From the NCBI GenBank assembly GCA_943370295.1, contig CALRQL020000002.1:1-64000 (forward strand): a stretch of DNA of 64,000 nt, written 5' to 3'. This DNA comes from SB11 sp943370295 (GTDB lineage Bacteria > Bacteroidota > Bacteroidia > UBA8524). Below, piece after piece: positions 26,331 through 36,100 of this stretch. A model generated the notes under the pieces. The model was not told the origin of the DNA, ran no database searches, and saw only the letters and a program-made list of their open reading frames with translations. How positions within the stretch are numbered: the first letter of the stretch is position 1; each line of letters starts with the position of its first letter. A program made the translations under genes and the position numbers.

Positions 26331-26341
26331 AGTAATGATAT

Positions 26342-29300
26342 TTAGTTACTGCCCACTAATTGCCCTGATAGCTTTTTAAGTTCTATTTCGGCAAGTTTTA
26401 GGTTATATTGGGCGTTAATATCGCGGTTTTGGGCATCCTGCCAGTTGCGTTCGGCTTCTTTTACTTCAAGTAATGAAGAAAGACCTTGTTGCAGTCGACC
26501 TTCGGCAATTTTGTAATTATCAAAAGCCAGTTGAGCGTTGGCTTTTTCCATACCTGCAATGGTTTTGTAGGTTTGGTAGTCGTTGTAGGCTTGTCGGTAG
26601 GCACTATTTACGGTGCTTTGCAGCTTTTCAAACAACAGGGTACTGCTTTTAATTTGCAAATCAGCCGTGCGCAATTGGTTGCGGATAGAGTTGCTTCTAA
26701 ACAAGGGTACACTGGCGGTAATACCTGCATTTAAACCATTGCTTTGGTTGAGCAGCGAAAAGCCTGCCTGACTGGTTTGACGGGTATATCCGTAGCTGGA
26801 AGTTAAGCGAACCAACGGCAACCGTTGCGAACCAATCTCGCGGTATTGCAGTTGACTAATGTTGATATTCCGTTGTGCTGAAAGCAGCGAGAAATTTTTG
26901 CTGGCAAGACTTCCATCCACCGACGGGAAATTCAACGTAGTATCGTTATCAATCGTTTCAGTAACGTCAAAAGCTACTCCGGCATCACGACCCAACAAAA
27001 TATTGAAGCCCATTTTAAGATTAGCAAGGTTGTTTTGCTGCATCAACAAATTGGCTGAAAATGTATTTTTATCAATATTCACCTGATTCACCTCAAACGC
27101 TGAAACCACACCCACTGCATACTTAGCGGCTATAATCTCCTGACGTTTTTTAACCAAATCCAAGGCAATTTCAGTGGTTTTAATCTGCATCTTTTGCCCC
27201 ACAAGTCCGTAGTACTCACTCATCACTTGGGCTACGGTTTGTTGTATTTGTTCTTTAAGGTTAAAACCGGTTTGCTTTTGCAACTCTTCCAAGCGGCTTT
27301 TATTGGCAAACATTCGAATACCGTCAAACAACGTCCAGTCCAGCGCTACGTTTGCATTCAGGTTGGTTGCGCCTACACCGTTGCTTTGCACCTCCAAACC
27401 GTTTGAGAATTTTTGGTTGATATTGTTGTTCGATAAATTTTCGCTCACGTTCAGCGTTACATTGGGCAACATCCCTGCGTTGCCTGCATTGTTGTTCAGT
27501 TGTGCAGCTTGGTCGGCAGTTTTAGATAAAAGAATGTCGTAATTGTTTTTCAGTGCAACTTCAACCGCCTCGTTAATGGTCATCGGTGTTTGTGCGAAAA
27601 GTCCGCCGCAAATCAATAGTAACAACGTAGTTGTAACAGCTTTTCTTTTTAATCCGATAAACTGAAGGAAACGCCTTGCCGAAAGAGTGTAAATAACCGG
27701 AATAACAAACAAGGTAAGTACCAGCGAGAACATTACACCGCCTATAATAACGATACCCAAAGGAACACGACTTTGTGCGCCTGCCCCCAAAGCAAGGGCA
27801 ATGGGCAATGCACCCAAGGCGGTAGCCAAACTAGTCATTAAAATGGGACGCAAACGCATGGTAGCTGCTTGCAGGGCGGCTTCAAACCTTGAAAGCTCGG
27901 GGTTGTGTTCGCGCAACTGGTTGGCGAACTCCACAATCAGAATACCGTTTTTGGTTACCAAGCCTATCAGCATAATAATACCTATCTGACTAAAGATGTT
28001 AATGGTTTGCCCGAAAACCCACAATGACAGCAAGGCTCCGGCCAACGCTAAGGGTACAGTAATCATAATAATAAGCGGGTCTTTAAAGCTCTCAAACTGT
28101 GCGGCCAAAATCAAATATACCAGCAACAACGCTAATAAGAAGGCAAACAAAGTATTGCTTGAACTTTCTTTAAAATCGCGTGATGGGCCTGTAAGTGAAG
28201 TACTGAACGTTTCATCCAACACTTTATCAGCAATACGTTCCATTTCTTTGATACCGTCGCCCACTGTTTTTCCGGCTGCCAAACCCGCCGAAACCGTGGC
28301 TGATTTGTAACGGTTGTAGTGATACAATTGGGGAGGATTGCTTTGCTCTTCTACCGTTACAAGGTTGTCTAATTGCACCAGTTGTCCGGTATTACTGCGC
28401 ACATAAAAGCTCTTCATATCCAAGGGGTCATCACGATTATCTCGTTCTACTTGCCCCATTACTTGATACTGCTTACCGTTCATAATAAAGTAGCCCATAC
28501 GGCGGCCACTAAGCGCCAGTTGCAGGGTTTGGGCAATATCGGCTACCGATATACCCAATTCTGCCGCTTTATTACGATTAATGGTGATACCCAATTCAGG
28601 GCGGTTAAACTTAAGGTTCACATCTACCATACCTCCAAAAACAGGACTTTTAGAAACCTCGTCCATAAACTTGGGCAGATTGGCTTTTATCTTATCAAAG
28701 CTTGAGTTCTGAAGCACAAACTGTACGGGCAAACCGCCACGAGGCCCACCACCCGATGAGATGGTTTGATCTTGTACTACAAATACACGTCCGTCGTTAA
28801 AACGAACCATGTTTTTAGTAAGGTAATCGGCAATTTGTTGCTGGCTGCGTTCGCGAGTGTCTTTATCACCGATTACAATACGACCAAAACCTGTGTTTGG
28901 AGCACCTGAACCCGCAAAGCCGGGGGCAGTCACCGAAAGCATAATTTGCTTTTCGGGAACAGAATCTTCTACAAAACGGCTAATCCTATCCATGTAGCCG
29001 TCCATGTAATCGTATGAAGTACCTTCAGGGGTAGACGCAGTGATACGTAACCAACCTCTGTCTTCCAGCGGAGCTAATTCTTCGGGTAATGATTTGTTTA
29101 GGAAGAATATTACACCCAAGCAGGCAATAATGATGAGCACCGATACGATTTTCACCTTCATAAATGAACCTAAGGTACGGCGATAGCCATTGTCCAACGC
29201 GCGGAAAAAGGGTTCGGTTTTGCGGTAGAACCACGATTGGTAGCCGGGTTTTCCGGCCAGTTTCACACTTAGCACGGGGGTTAGTGTAAGTGATACAAAT

Positions 29301-30724
29301 GCGGAGATAAGCACCGCGCCTGCTACCACTATTCCAAACTCTTGGAACAAACGGCCTACAAAACCTTGGATAAATATGATGGGAAGGAATACTACTGCGA
29401 GAGTGATTGAGGTAGATATTACCGCAAAGAAAATTTCTTCAGAGCCTTCTTTGGCTGCTTCACGGGGACTAAGTCCGGCCTCAAGTTTTTTGTAAATATT
29501 CTCGGTTACAACTATACCGTCGTCTACCACCAAGCCCGTTGCAAGTACGATACCCAACAGGGTTAACACGTTGATGGAGAACCCGAAAATGTACATGATA
29601 AAGAATGCCCCCAAAAGTGATACGGGAATATCAATCAGCGGGCGGATGGCTATCAGCCAGTTACGGAAAAACAGGTAGATAATAATTACTACCAGCAGTA
29701 TGGCAATCAGCAGGGTTTCCTCTACCTCAGCAATAGAACGTTTTACAAATTTGGTGGTATCCAATACAATACCCACTTCAATGTCTTCCGGTATTTCTTT
29801 TTTCAGTTGCTCAAAGCGTTTGTAAAACTCATCCGCAATAGCCACCTGATTAGAGCCAGGCTGAGGGATGATAGCCAAGGCCACCATCGGCACCCCCGAT
29901 TCTTTCAAAATCGTTTCTTCGTTTTCAGGGCCAAGTACCGCACGGCCCACATCGCGCAAACGCACGATACTGTTGGCATCCGTTTTAATAATAAGGTTGT
30001 TAAAATCCTCTTCGGTAACTAACAGACCTGATGTTTTAACAGTTAGTTCAGTGGCGTTACCTGCAATTTTACCGGATGGAAGCTCGATATTCTCGCGGTT
30101 TAAGGCTGACTGAATATCGTTTAGCGAAAGTTGTTTGGCCGCCAATTTCATCGGGTCGAACCAAATACGCATGGCATATTTCTTTTCACCCCAAATCTGT
30201 ATTCCACTCACACCGGGTATAGTTTGCAAACGTTCTTGCAATACGTTGGTGGCATAGTCGCACACTTCCAATTGGTTTCGGGTATCGCTTTTTACCGTCA
30301 TGGATATGATTGCATCGCTGTTTGCATCGGCTTTTGATACAATGGGCGGAGCATCAATGTCTTCGGGTAATTGACGTTGTGCTTGCGATACTTTATCACG
30401 TACATCGTTGGCAGCAGCTTCTAAGTCTGAGTTCAAATCAAACTCTACCGAAATAACGCTGGAACCTTGGTTGCTTGACGACGAAATGGTGCGGATACCT
30501 TCGATACCGTTAATCGCTTTTTCAAGCGGCTCGGTAATTTGTGACTCGATTACATCGGCATTAGCACCGGTATAAGCAGTACGGACGGTAATAATTGGAG
30601 GGTCGACCGAGGGGTATTCCCTCACCCCCAAAAAATTAAATCCTATCAACCCGAACAACACAATAATGATAGACATTACTGTGGCAAGTATGGGCCGTTT
30701 TAAACTTAGTGATGATAAACTCAT
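26342..30724 (-). CDS. RND efflux permease fused to a TolC-like outer-membrane factor
   Basis: A 1460-residue fusion. Residues 1 to about 1025 are a full HAE1-type RND permease: first helix SIIIVLFGLIGFNFLG, porter loops, and GLVVDDGIVV in TM4 with proton-relay D401 and D402. A second helix bundle (LLALLLVYLILAAQFESF onward) and PVIYTLSARRF close it. From K1026, KRKAVTTTLLLLICGGLFAQ looks like a signal peptide, and about 1047-1460 is a TolC-family outer-membrane factor (INEAVEVALKNNYDILL, coiled-coil hairpins, LLEVKEAERNWQDAQN). The same frame continues without a stop or ATG at the junction. The adaptor gene lies 10 bases upstream. Together they form a tripartite pump for drugs or other lipophilic compounds; the substrate is not predictable. 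Confidence 0.93.
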   Translation of the reverse strand: MSLSSLSLKRPILATVMSIIIVLFGLIGFNFLGVREYPSVDPPIITVRTAYTGANADVIESQITEPLEKAINGIEGIRTISSSSNQGSSVISVEFDLNSDLEAAANDVRDKVSQAQRQLPEDIDAPPIVSKADANSDAIISMTVKSDTRNQLEVCDYATNVLQERLQTIPGVSGIQIWGEKKYAMRIWFDPMKLAAKQLSLNDIQSALNRENIELPSGKIAGNATELTVKTSGLLVTEEDFNNLIIKTDANSIVRLRDVGRAVLGPENEETILKESGVPMVALAIIPQPGSNQVAIADEFYKRFEQLKKEIPEDIEVGIVLDTTKFVKRSIAEVEETLLIAILLVVIIIYLFFRNWLIAIRPLIDIPVSLLGAFFIMYIFGFSINVLTLLGIVLATGLVVDDGIVVTENIYKKLEAGLSPREAAKEGSEEIFFAVISTSITLAVVFLPIIFIQGFVGRLFQEFGIVVAGAVLISAFVSLTLTPVLSVKLAGKPGYQSWFYRKTEPFFRALDNGYRRTLGSFMKVKIVSVLIIIACLGVIFFLNKSLPEELAPLEDRGWLRITASTPEGTSYDYMDGYMDRISRFVEDSVPEKQIMLSVTAPGFAGSGAPNTGFGRIVIGDKDTRERSQQQIADYLTKNMVRFNDGRVFVVQDQTISSGGGPRGGLPVQFVLQNSSFDKIKANLPKFMDEVSKSPVFGGMVDVNLKFNRPELGITINRNKAAELGISVADIAQTLQLALSGRRMGYFIMNGKQYQVMGQVERDNRDDPLDMKSFYVRSNTGQLVQLDNLVTVEEQSNPPQLYHYNRYKSATVSAGLAAGKTVGDGIKEMERIADKVLDETFSTSLTGPSRDFKESSSNTLFAFLLALLLVYLILAAQFESFKDPLIIMITVPLALAGALLSLWVFGQTINIFSQIGIIMLIGLVTKNGILIVEFANQLREHNPELSRFEAALQAATMRLRPILMTSLATALGALPIALALGAGAQSRVPLGIVIIGGVMFSLVLTLFVIPVIYTLSARRFLQFIGLKRKAVTTTLLLLICGGLFAQTPMTINEAVEVALKNNYDILLSKTADQAAQLNNNAGNAGMLPNVTLNVSENLSNNNINQKFSNGLEVQSNGVGATNLNANVALDWTLFDGIRMFANKSRLEELQKQTGFNLKEQIQQTVAQVMSEYYGLVGQKMQIKTTEIALDLVKKRQEIIAAKYAVGVVSAFEVNQVNIDKNTFSANLLMQQNNLANLKMGFNILLGRDAGVAFDVTETIDNDTTLNFPSVDGSLASKNFSLLSAQRNINISQLQYREIGSQRLPLVRLTSSYGYTRQTSQAGFSLLNQSNGLNAGITASVPLFRSNSIRNQLRTADLQIKSSTLLFEKLQSTVNSAYRQAYNDYQTYKTIAGMEKANAQLAFDNYKIAEGRLQQGLSSLLEVKEAERNWQDAQNRDINAQYNLKLAEIELKKLSGQLVGSN

Positions 30725-30734
30725 TACGCCCTCC

Positions 30735-31796
30735 TTATTTTACAATTTTAGCTACCCTTACATCGCCATTGGGTTTCAGTTGCATTAGCCCTGTGGTAAC
30801 TACGGTATCGCCTGCCTGCACCCCTTTTATAATTTCAACAAGGTCAGCATCACGCAAACCTGTTTCAACGGGCACATAGGTGGCTTTGCCCCCTTTTACC
30901 ACAATTACCTGTTTGCCCCTTGCTATCGGCATAATGGCTTGGGTAGGCACCATCACAGCGTTTTGATGGCTTGCAATGCCAAGACTTACGTTGGCAAACA
31001 TGCCGGGCAATAGTTTGCCCGAGGTGTTTTGTGTACGTGCGCGCACTCTAATATTGCGGGTTGTTACATCAATTTTGGGCTCTATGGCAAAAACCGTTGC
31101 ATTAAAGGTGTCGGTAAATCCGTCGATGGTAAACTGTAAACGGCTGTTGTTTTTGATGGATTGTGCGTACTTTTCAGGAATGGCAAAATCAACTTTTAAA
31201 GTGTTAAGCTGCTGTAAAGTAGCAATAAGTGTTTGTGGAGTTACGTAAGCCCCTTCGCTGATATTGCGCAAACCAATTTGCCCGCTAAAAGGTGCGCGTA
31301 TTTCAGTTTTACGCAACTGGTTCTTTAGCGCTTCAATATCAGCATCGTAGCTTTTTTGTTGGGTTTGTGCAGCATCGTATTCTTGTTTGCTCACCCCGTT
31401 AATCTTTAGCAACTCGGCCAGCCTTTCTACATTTTTCTGGGTAAGTGCTTGTTGTGCCTGTGCTTTTTTCAGTTGCGCCACAATATCCGCATCATCCAAT
31501 TTCACCAAAAGCTGCCCTTTGGTTACGTTAGAACCTTCTTCAAAATAAAGGTTCACTACGCGCAATTGCAGTTCAGGACGTATTTCAACCTCCTCGTTTG
31601 CAAGCAAAGTTCCCGATGCGTTTACTGTGCTTGTGATGTTTTGGGTGCGGGCAATAAATGCATTTATTGCAGTTGGCGGACGTTTGGCTCCAGCTGCCCC
31701 GGGGGCATTTTTGCCGTCGCTGCTTCCGCAACTTGTTGCTAATGTTAGTAGTAGTATATTGGTTATGGCCACTAGTAGAGCCTGTGTGTGCCTCAT
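30735..31796 (-). CDS. RND efflux periplasmic adaptor (membrane fusion protein)
   Basis: A 353-residue lipoprotein with lipobox ATSC (Cys23). The mature part has the adaptor plan: barrel-sandwich/lipoyl half (VRPELQLRVVNLYFEEGSNV is typical in pattern, with KGQLLVKLDD), alpha-helical hairpin at about 115-165 (AQLKKAQAQQALTQKNVERL), second lipoyl half (IRAPFSGQIGLRNISEGAYV), beta-barrel and membrane-proximal domain (VETGLRDADLVEIIKGVQAG). It bridges the permease and the outer-membrane factor in the periplasm. It is the first gene of a two-gene operon with the fused permease. No TetR-type regulator is next to it; the upstream gap of 262 bases is shared with the divergent peptidase gene. Confidence 0.93.
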   Translation of the reverse strand: MRHTQALLVAITNILLLTLATSCGSSDGKNAPGAAGAKRPPTAINAFIARTQNITSTVNASGTLLANEEVEIRPELQLRVVNLYFEEGSNVTKGQLLVKLDDADIVAQLKKAQAQQALTQKNVERLAELLKINGVSKQEYDAAQTQQKSYDADIEALKNQLRKTEIRAPFSGQIGLRNISEGAYVTPQTLIATLQQLNTLKVDFAIPEKYAQSIKNNSRLQFTIDGFTDTFNATVFAIEPKIDVTTRNIRVRARTQNTSGKLLPGMFANVSLGIASHQNAVMVPTQAIMPIARGKQVIVVKGGKATYVPVETGLRDADLVEIIKGVQAGDTVVTTGLMQLKPNGDVRVAKIVK

Positions 31797-32024
31797 GTTT
31801 AGGGATTATTTTTAATGTTTAAACTTTAAATTAGGCGTGGAAAGACTACTTCTTGCCACACATACTATGCCTATTTTTATGTATTACGAAAGTTTAATGT
31901 GTTTTAAATGGTAAAGTTAAGATTTTTAAGCAGGTAGCTTTTATAGTGTATTTGGCTATAATGCAATTGGTAGGCAAAACGGGCTATTTTTATCTAAATC
32001 ACTACATTTTTACTTCAAAACCAT

Positions 32025-32032
32025 TAGGTTTG
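32025..32032 (+). promoter_or_regulatory. Candidate -7 box of the S9 peptidase gene
   Basis: TAGGTTTG matches TAnnTTTG, 26 bases above the ATG at 32059. No -33 TTTG is found at 17-21 bases upstream. The rest of the gap 31797-32058 shows nothing else I can name. Confidence 0.35.
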
Positions 32033-32058
32033 AAACTTTTGCAAAAACACTACGCAGT

Positions 32059-34224
32059 ATGAGAAAATACAATTTGCTGATTGTGGCAGCCCTGCTTACT
32101 CTTAGCAGTATAGCCCAGAAAAAAATCACCCTTGAGGATATATTTCTGAATAACACTTTCAGAATGAATACCGTGTCGGGGTTTGTGCCTTCAGCGGATG
32201 GTGAGAACTACTATAATTACGAAGGCGACGACACCCTATTTGTAGTAAAATACTCCTACAAAACAGGTGTTAAAGTGCAAACGGTGTTCAACCCGTTTGA
32301 TTTGGGCTTAGGCCAGGCGGGTGCTTCGTACGGTTATGAGTTTAGTGCGGATGAAACCAAAATACTTATCAGCATAGCCACAGAATATATTTACCGCCAC
32401 AGTACCCGCAGCAACTACTACGTGTGGGATTTGAAGGAAAAGAAAGCTTATCCGGTTGCGGCTGAAAAAGTAATGTATGCAAGCTTTTCGCCCGACGGCA
32501 ATAAGATAGCCTATGTAAAAGACAATAACCTTTACTATACCGACTATAAAAGCGGCCAAACCCGCCAAATAACTACCGATGGTAAAGAAGATGCTATTAT
32601 AAACGGTGGGGTTGATTGGGTGTACGAAGAAGAATTTACAATGAGCAAAGGGTTTGATTGGAATGCCAACGGAACCAAGATTGCGTTTTACCGCTTTGAT
32701 GAAAGCCGTGTGAAGAAGTTTAGCATGGATATGTACGGCAGTCTTTACCCTTCGCAAGATGTGTTTAAATATCCCAAAGCAGGGGAGGCCAACTCAATAG
32801 TGGATGTTAAAATTTACGATTTAGCGACCAATAACACTACTGATTTGGATGAGGGTAGCCAAAACGACCAATACATTCCCCGTATTAAATGGACTACCGA
32901 CGCGAATGTTTTATCATTTCAGCGATTAAACCGCCACCAAAACAAGTTTGAATTGTTGGCAGCGGATGCAACTACAGGCTCAATCAGAACGTTATACAGC
33001 GAAGAAAACAAGTATTATATAGATATTAACGATAACCTTACTTTTTTGGCCGACGGTAAACAGTTTATCATTACCAGTGAAAAAGACGGTTACAACCATT
33101 TGTACTTGTATGGTATGGATGGTAAAGAGGTACGCCAGCTAACCAAAGGAACTTGGGAGGTTGACGGCTTTTTGGGGTACGACGCTAAAAAGAAATTGCT
33201 GTATTTCACTTCGACTGAAATTAGTCCGACAGAAAGGTATTTGTACAGCATAGGAATTGACGGTAAAAACAAAAAGCAAATCACCAAAAACAAAGGCTAT
33301 CACATGATAACCTTTAACCCCACCTATACCTATTATATGGATATGGAGTCGGCCTTGGGTGTACCTTATACCCAAGCCATTTGGAATAATAAAGGTGAGC
33401 TTGTGCGTGAGTTAGCAAACAACAAAGATTTAGCCGCAAAAATGACGGAATACGGTTTTGCTCCCGCTGAGTTTGCAACGCTTACAACAAGTGAAAACGT
33501 AGAGCTAAACTATTGGATGATAAAGCCGGCCAACTTTGACCCTAATAAAAAGTACCCATTATTAATGTTTGTTTACGGCGGCCCCGGCAGCCAGCAAACA
33601 GTAAATCGTTGGGGCGGCAGCAACTACCTGTGGTATCAATACCTTGCGCAGCAAGGGTATGTAATTGCTTGCGTAGATAACCGTGGAACAGGCGGTAGGG
33701 GAGAAGAGTTTAAGAAAATGACCTATCAGCAATTGGGTAAATATGAAACAATTGACCAGATTGAGGCGGCTAAGTTTTTTGGAAAGCAGAATTTTATTGA
33801 TGCAAGTCGCATAGGTATTTGGGGATGGAGCTATGGCGGTTATATGTCGTCGTTGTGCATCAGCAAAGGAGCCGATGTGTTTAAAGCGGCTGTTGCAGTT
33901 GCACCCGTAACCAACTGGAGGTACTACGACAATATTTATACAGAGCGTTTTATGCGCACGCCTGCTGAAAACGGGGCGGGTTATGATGATAATTCACCCA
34001 TTAACCATGTTAATAAGATTAAAGGTAACTATCTAATTATACACGGTACTGCCGATGATAACGTTCATTTTCAGAACACGGTAGAGATGGTTAATGCCAT
34101 GATAAATGCGGGTGTTAAGTTTGACAGTGAATTTTATCCGAATAAAAATCACGGCATTGGCGGTAAAATGACCCGTTACCACTTGTTTAGCCGTATCACT
34201 GCGTTTGTGCTTGAAAAACTTTAA
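32059..34224 (+). CDS. S9B dipeptidyl peptidase IV-type serine peptidase
   Basis: A 721-residue secreted peptidase. Residues 1-19 are a signal peptide. The eight-bladed propeller region spans about 45-470 and includes DWVYEEEF (the double-Glu motif that holds the substrate amino terminus). The C-terminal alpha/beta-hydrolase domain has the triad S591 in GWSYGG, D666 in GTADDNVHF and H698 in NKNHGI; the spacing is close to that of human DPP-IV. It removes N-terminal X-Pro or X-Ala dipeptides, probably in the periplasm. It stands 61 bases upstream of a POT peptide transporter, a functional fit: the peptidase makes the dipeptides that the transporter imports. Confidence 0.95.
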   Translation: MRKYNLLIVAALLTLSSIAQKKITLEDIFLNNTFRMNTVSGFVPSADGENYYNYEGDDTLFVVKYSYKTGVKVQTVFNPFDLGLGQAGASYGYEFSADETKILISIATEYIYRHSTRSNYYVWDLKEKKAYPVAAEKVMYASFSPDGNKIAYVKDNNLYYTDYKSGQTRQITTDGKEDAIINGGVDWVYEEEFTMSKGFDWNANGTKIAFYRFDESRVKKFSMDMYGSLYPSQDVFKYPKAGEANSIVDVKIYDLATNNTTDLDEGSQNDQYIPRIKWTTDANVLSFQRLNRHQNKFELLAADATTGSIRTLYSEENKYYIDINDNLTFLADGKQFIITSEKDGYNHLYLYGMDGKEVRQLTKGTWEVDGFLGYDAKKKLLYFTSTEISPTERYLYSIGIDGKNKKQITKNKGYHMITFNPTYTYYMDMESALGVPYTQAIWNNKGELVRELANNKDLAAKMTEYGFAPAEFATLTTSENVELNYWMIKPANFDPNKKYPLLMFVYGGPGSQQTVNRWGGSNYLWYQYLAQQGYVIACVDNRGTGGRGEEFKKMTYQQLGKYETIDQIEAAKFFGKQNFIDASRIGIWGWSYGGYMSSLCISKGADVFKAAVAVAPVTNWRYYDNIYTERFMRTPAENGAGYDDNSPINHVNKIKGNYLIIHGTADDNVHFQNTVEMVNAMINAGVKFDSEFYPNKNHGIGGKMTRYHLFSRITAFVLEKL

Positions 34225-34285
34225 AAGTTTGCTTTTTATAATTTAACAGTTAGTTTTACGAAAATTTAAATTAAATCGTTTTAGA

Positions 34286-35992
34286 ATGAGTAATTCAAAT
34301 GCTAAACACCCCAAGGGGCTGTATGTGTTATTTTTTACTGAGATGTGGGAGCGTTTCGGCTACTACCTTATGCTTGGTATTTTCTCTTTATACATGCTTG
34401 ATAGCTGGGATGCAGGTGGGATGGGCTTCTCTGCAGGAACAAAATCAGATATATATGGAACCTACTTAGGATTGGTTTATTTAACCCCGTTTATCGGTGG
34501 TTTATTGGCCGATAGGGTATTTGGTTACAGAAAATCAATTGTAGCCGGCGGTTTATTAATGGCTGCGGGTTACTTGGGTATGTCAATACACAACGAAACA
34601 GCATTTTACATTTCGTTGTTGCTGATAATTTTGGGTAATGGGTTCTTTAAACCCAATATTTCTACGCTGGTAGGTAACCTGTACAATGATGATCGCTATA
34701 AAGCCAACAAAGACTCAGGTTATAACATTTTCTATATGGGTATAAACATTGGTGCGTTTGTGTGCAACTTCGTTGCAGCATACATGCGTAACAACTTTGG
34801 TTGGGGATATGCGTTTGCCGCTGCCGGTATAGGTATGTTGGTGGGTGTAGTTGTATTCTTATCGGGTACTAAACACGTTAAAGAAGCCGACGTAATGAAG
34901 CCTGTGCAACAAGGCGATATGTCGTTGATGCAGATATTCCTTTCGGTATTGCTACCTATGTTCATATTTGGCGTATTGGGTTACATTATCCCAGGAAACC
35001 TTTTGGGTAGTGATACTAATGATGCCTTCATTTTTGGTTGTTTACCAGTTGTTGGGTTCTTTATCTACCTATACGTTAAAGCCAATCAAGAAGACAAACG
35101 TCCTATCGGTGCGCTACTTTCAGTATATGCATGTATCGTAGTGTTCTGGGCAGTATTCCACCAAAATGGTGACGCACTTACCGTATGGGCAGAAGACTTT
35201 ACCAACAGGGAAATGCCTGCTGCTATAGAAGGTGCATCAAACACTTTGGGAATGTCTCAAACAGTTACCTATAACGAGTCTATAGATTATTCAGAAGAGC
35301 AGTTTAAAAGCAGGATGGATAGCTTGTCAGAGGTGAAAAAGAACTTGATGAGTCAAAACAATGCCGCCGCGGCCAATGAAGTTACTATGCAGATTAAGGT
35401 TGAGGAAAGCTCAAGAAAGTATTTTGAGAACTTGCCCAAAGACCAATGGCCTGAAAAAGGTAAAGACCTTAAACTAATATCGTCAGAATTATACCAATCT
35501 ATTAACCCATTTTGGGTAGTGTTACTAACACCTGTGGTAGTAGGTATATTCGGTTTCTTGCGTTCACGTAGAAAAGAACCTACAACGCCCGGTAAAATTG
35601 CTATCGGTTTGTTGATTACAGCACTTTCAGCTCTTGTGATGGTAGGTGCTGTAAAAGCTACTAACCTTGATAGTGAAAAAGCCAGCAGCTGGTGGTTGAT
35701 TATGACTTACTGTGTGATTACTGTGGGTGAGCTTTGCTTGTCGCCAATGGGGCTTTCACTAGTATCTAAACTAAGCCCTCCACGTATTACTGCATTAATG
35801 ATGGGAGGCTTCTTTCTTTCAACATCAATAGGTAATAAATTGGCAGGTATGCTATCAGGTTTGTGGGAAGGATTTGAAGATAAATCAAACTTCTTCTTTG
35901 TAAACTTTGGTTTGGTAATGGTAGCCTTTATAATGTTGTTCTTGTTGCTTAAATGGCTTAAGGCAGTGATGCGCGAGAAAAATCTAACCTAA
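34286..35992 (+). CDS. POT/PTR2 family proton-coupled peptide transporter
   Basis: A 568-residue inner-membrane transporter of the major facilitator superfamily, peptide branch. The N-terminal signature is FFTEMWERFGYYLMLGIFSL (the ExxER motif of the proton-coupling site). GLLADRVFGYRKSIVAGG and FFKPNISTLVGNLY are further PTR2 motifs. A hydrophilic insert of about 120 residues (about 305-400) divides the two halves, and the second half ends with the GELCLSPMGLSLVSKLSPPR block. It imports di- and tripeptides with protons. It follows the DPP-IV gene and is ended by the terminator at 36018. It is longer than simple bacterial POTs because of the insert, as is usual in Bacteroidota. Confidence 0.94.
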   Translation: MSNSNAKHPKGLYVLFFTEMWERFGYYLMLGIFSLYMLDSWDAGGMGFSAGTKSDIYGTYLGLVYLTPFIGGLLADRVFGYRKSIVAGGLLMAAGYLGMSIHNETAFYISLLLIILGNGFFKPNISTLVGNLYNDDRYKANKDSGYNIFYMGINIGAFVCNFVAAYMRNNFGWGYAFAAAGIGMLVGVVVFLSGTKHVKEADVMKPVQQGDMSLMQIFLSVLLPMFIFGVLGYIIPGNLLGSDTNDAFIFGCLPVVGFFIYLYVKANQEDKRPIGALLSVYACIVVFWAVFHQNGDALTVWAEDFTNREMPAAIEGASNTLGMSQTVTYNESIDYSEEQFKSRMDSLSEVKKNLMSQNNAAAANEVTMQIKVEESSRKYFENLPKDQWPEKGKDLKLISSELYQSINPFWVVLLTPVVVGIFGFLRSRRKEPTTPGKIAIGLLITALSALVMVGAVKATNLDSEKASSWWLIMTYCVITVGELCLSPMGLSLVSKLSPPRITALMMGGFFLSTSIGNKLAGMLSGLWEGFEDKSNFFFVNFGLVMVAFIMLFLLLKWLKAVMREKNLT

Positions 35993-36017
35993 TAATATCA
36001 TTTATAATACTATATAG

Positions 36018-36047
36018 AGCCGCTCTGCACAGAGAGCGGCTTTTTTA
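36018..36047 (+). terminator. Intrinsic terminator after the POT transporter
   Basis: AGCCGCTCT (36018-36026) pairs with AGAGCGGCT (36033-36041) around a 6-base loop, followed by TTTTTT. Confidence 0.85.
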
Positions 36048-36076
36048 TTTATTAGAAAATTGTAATGTCATTTCAC

Positions 36077-36084
36077 TATTTTTG
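36077..36084 (+). promoter_or_regulatory. Candidate -7 box of the OPT transporter gene
   Basis: TATTTTTG matches TAnnTTTG, 16 bases above the ATG at 36101. It overlaps the upstream TTG that would extend the frame by five codons, which argues for the ATG start. Confidence 0.4.
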
Positions 36085-36100
36085 ATTGGTAAGTAATTGT

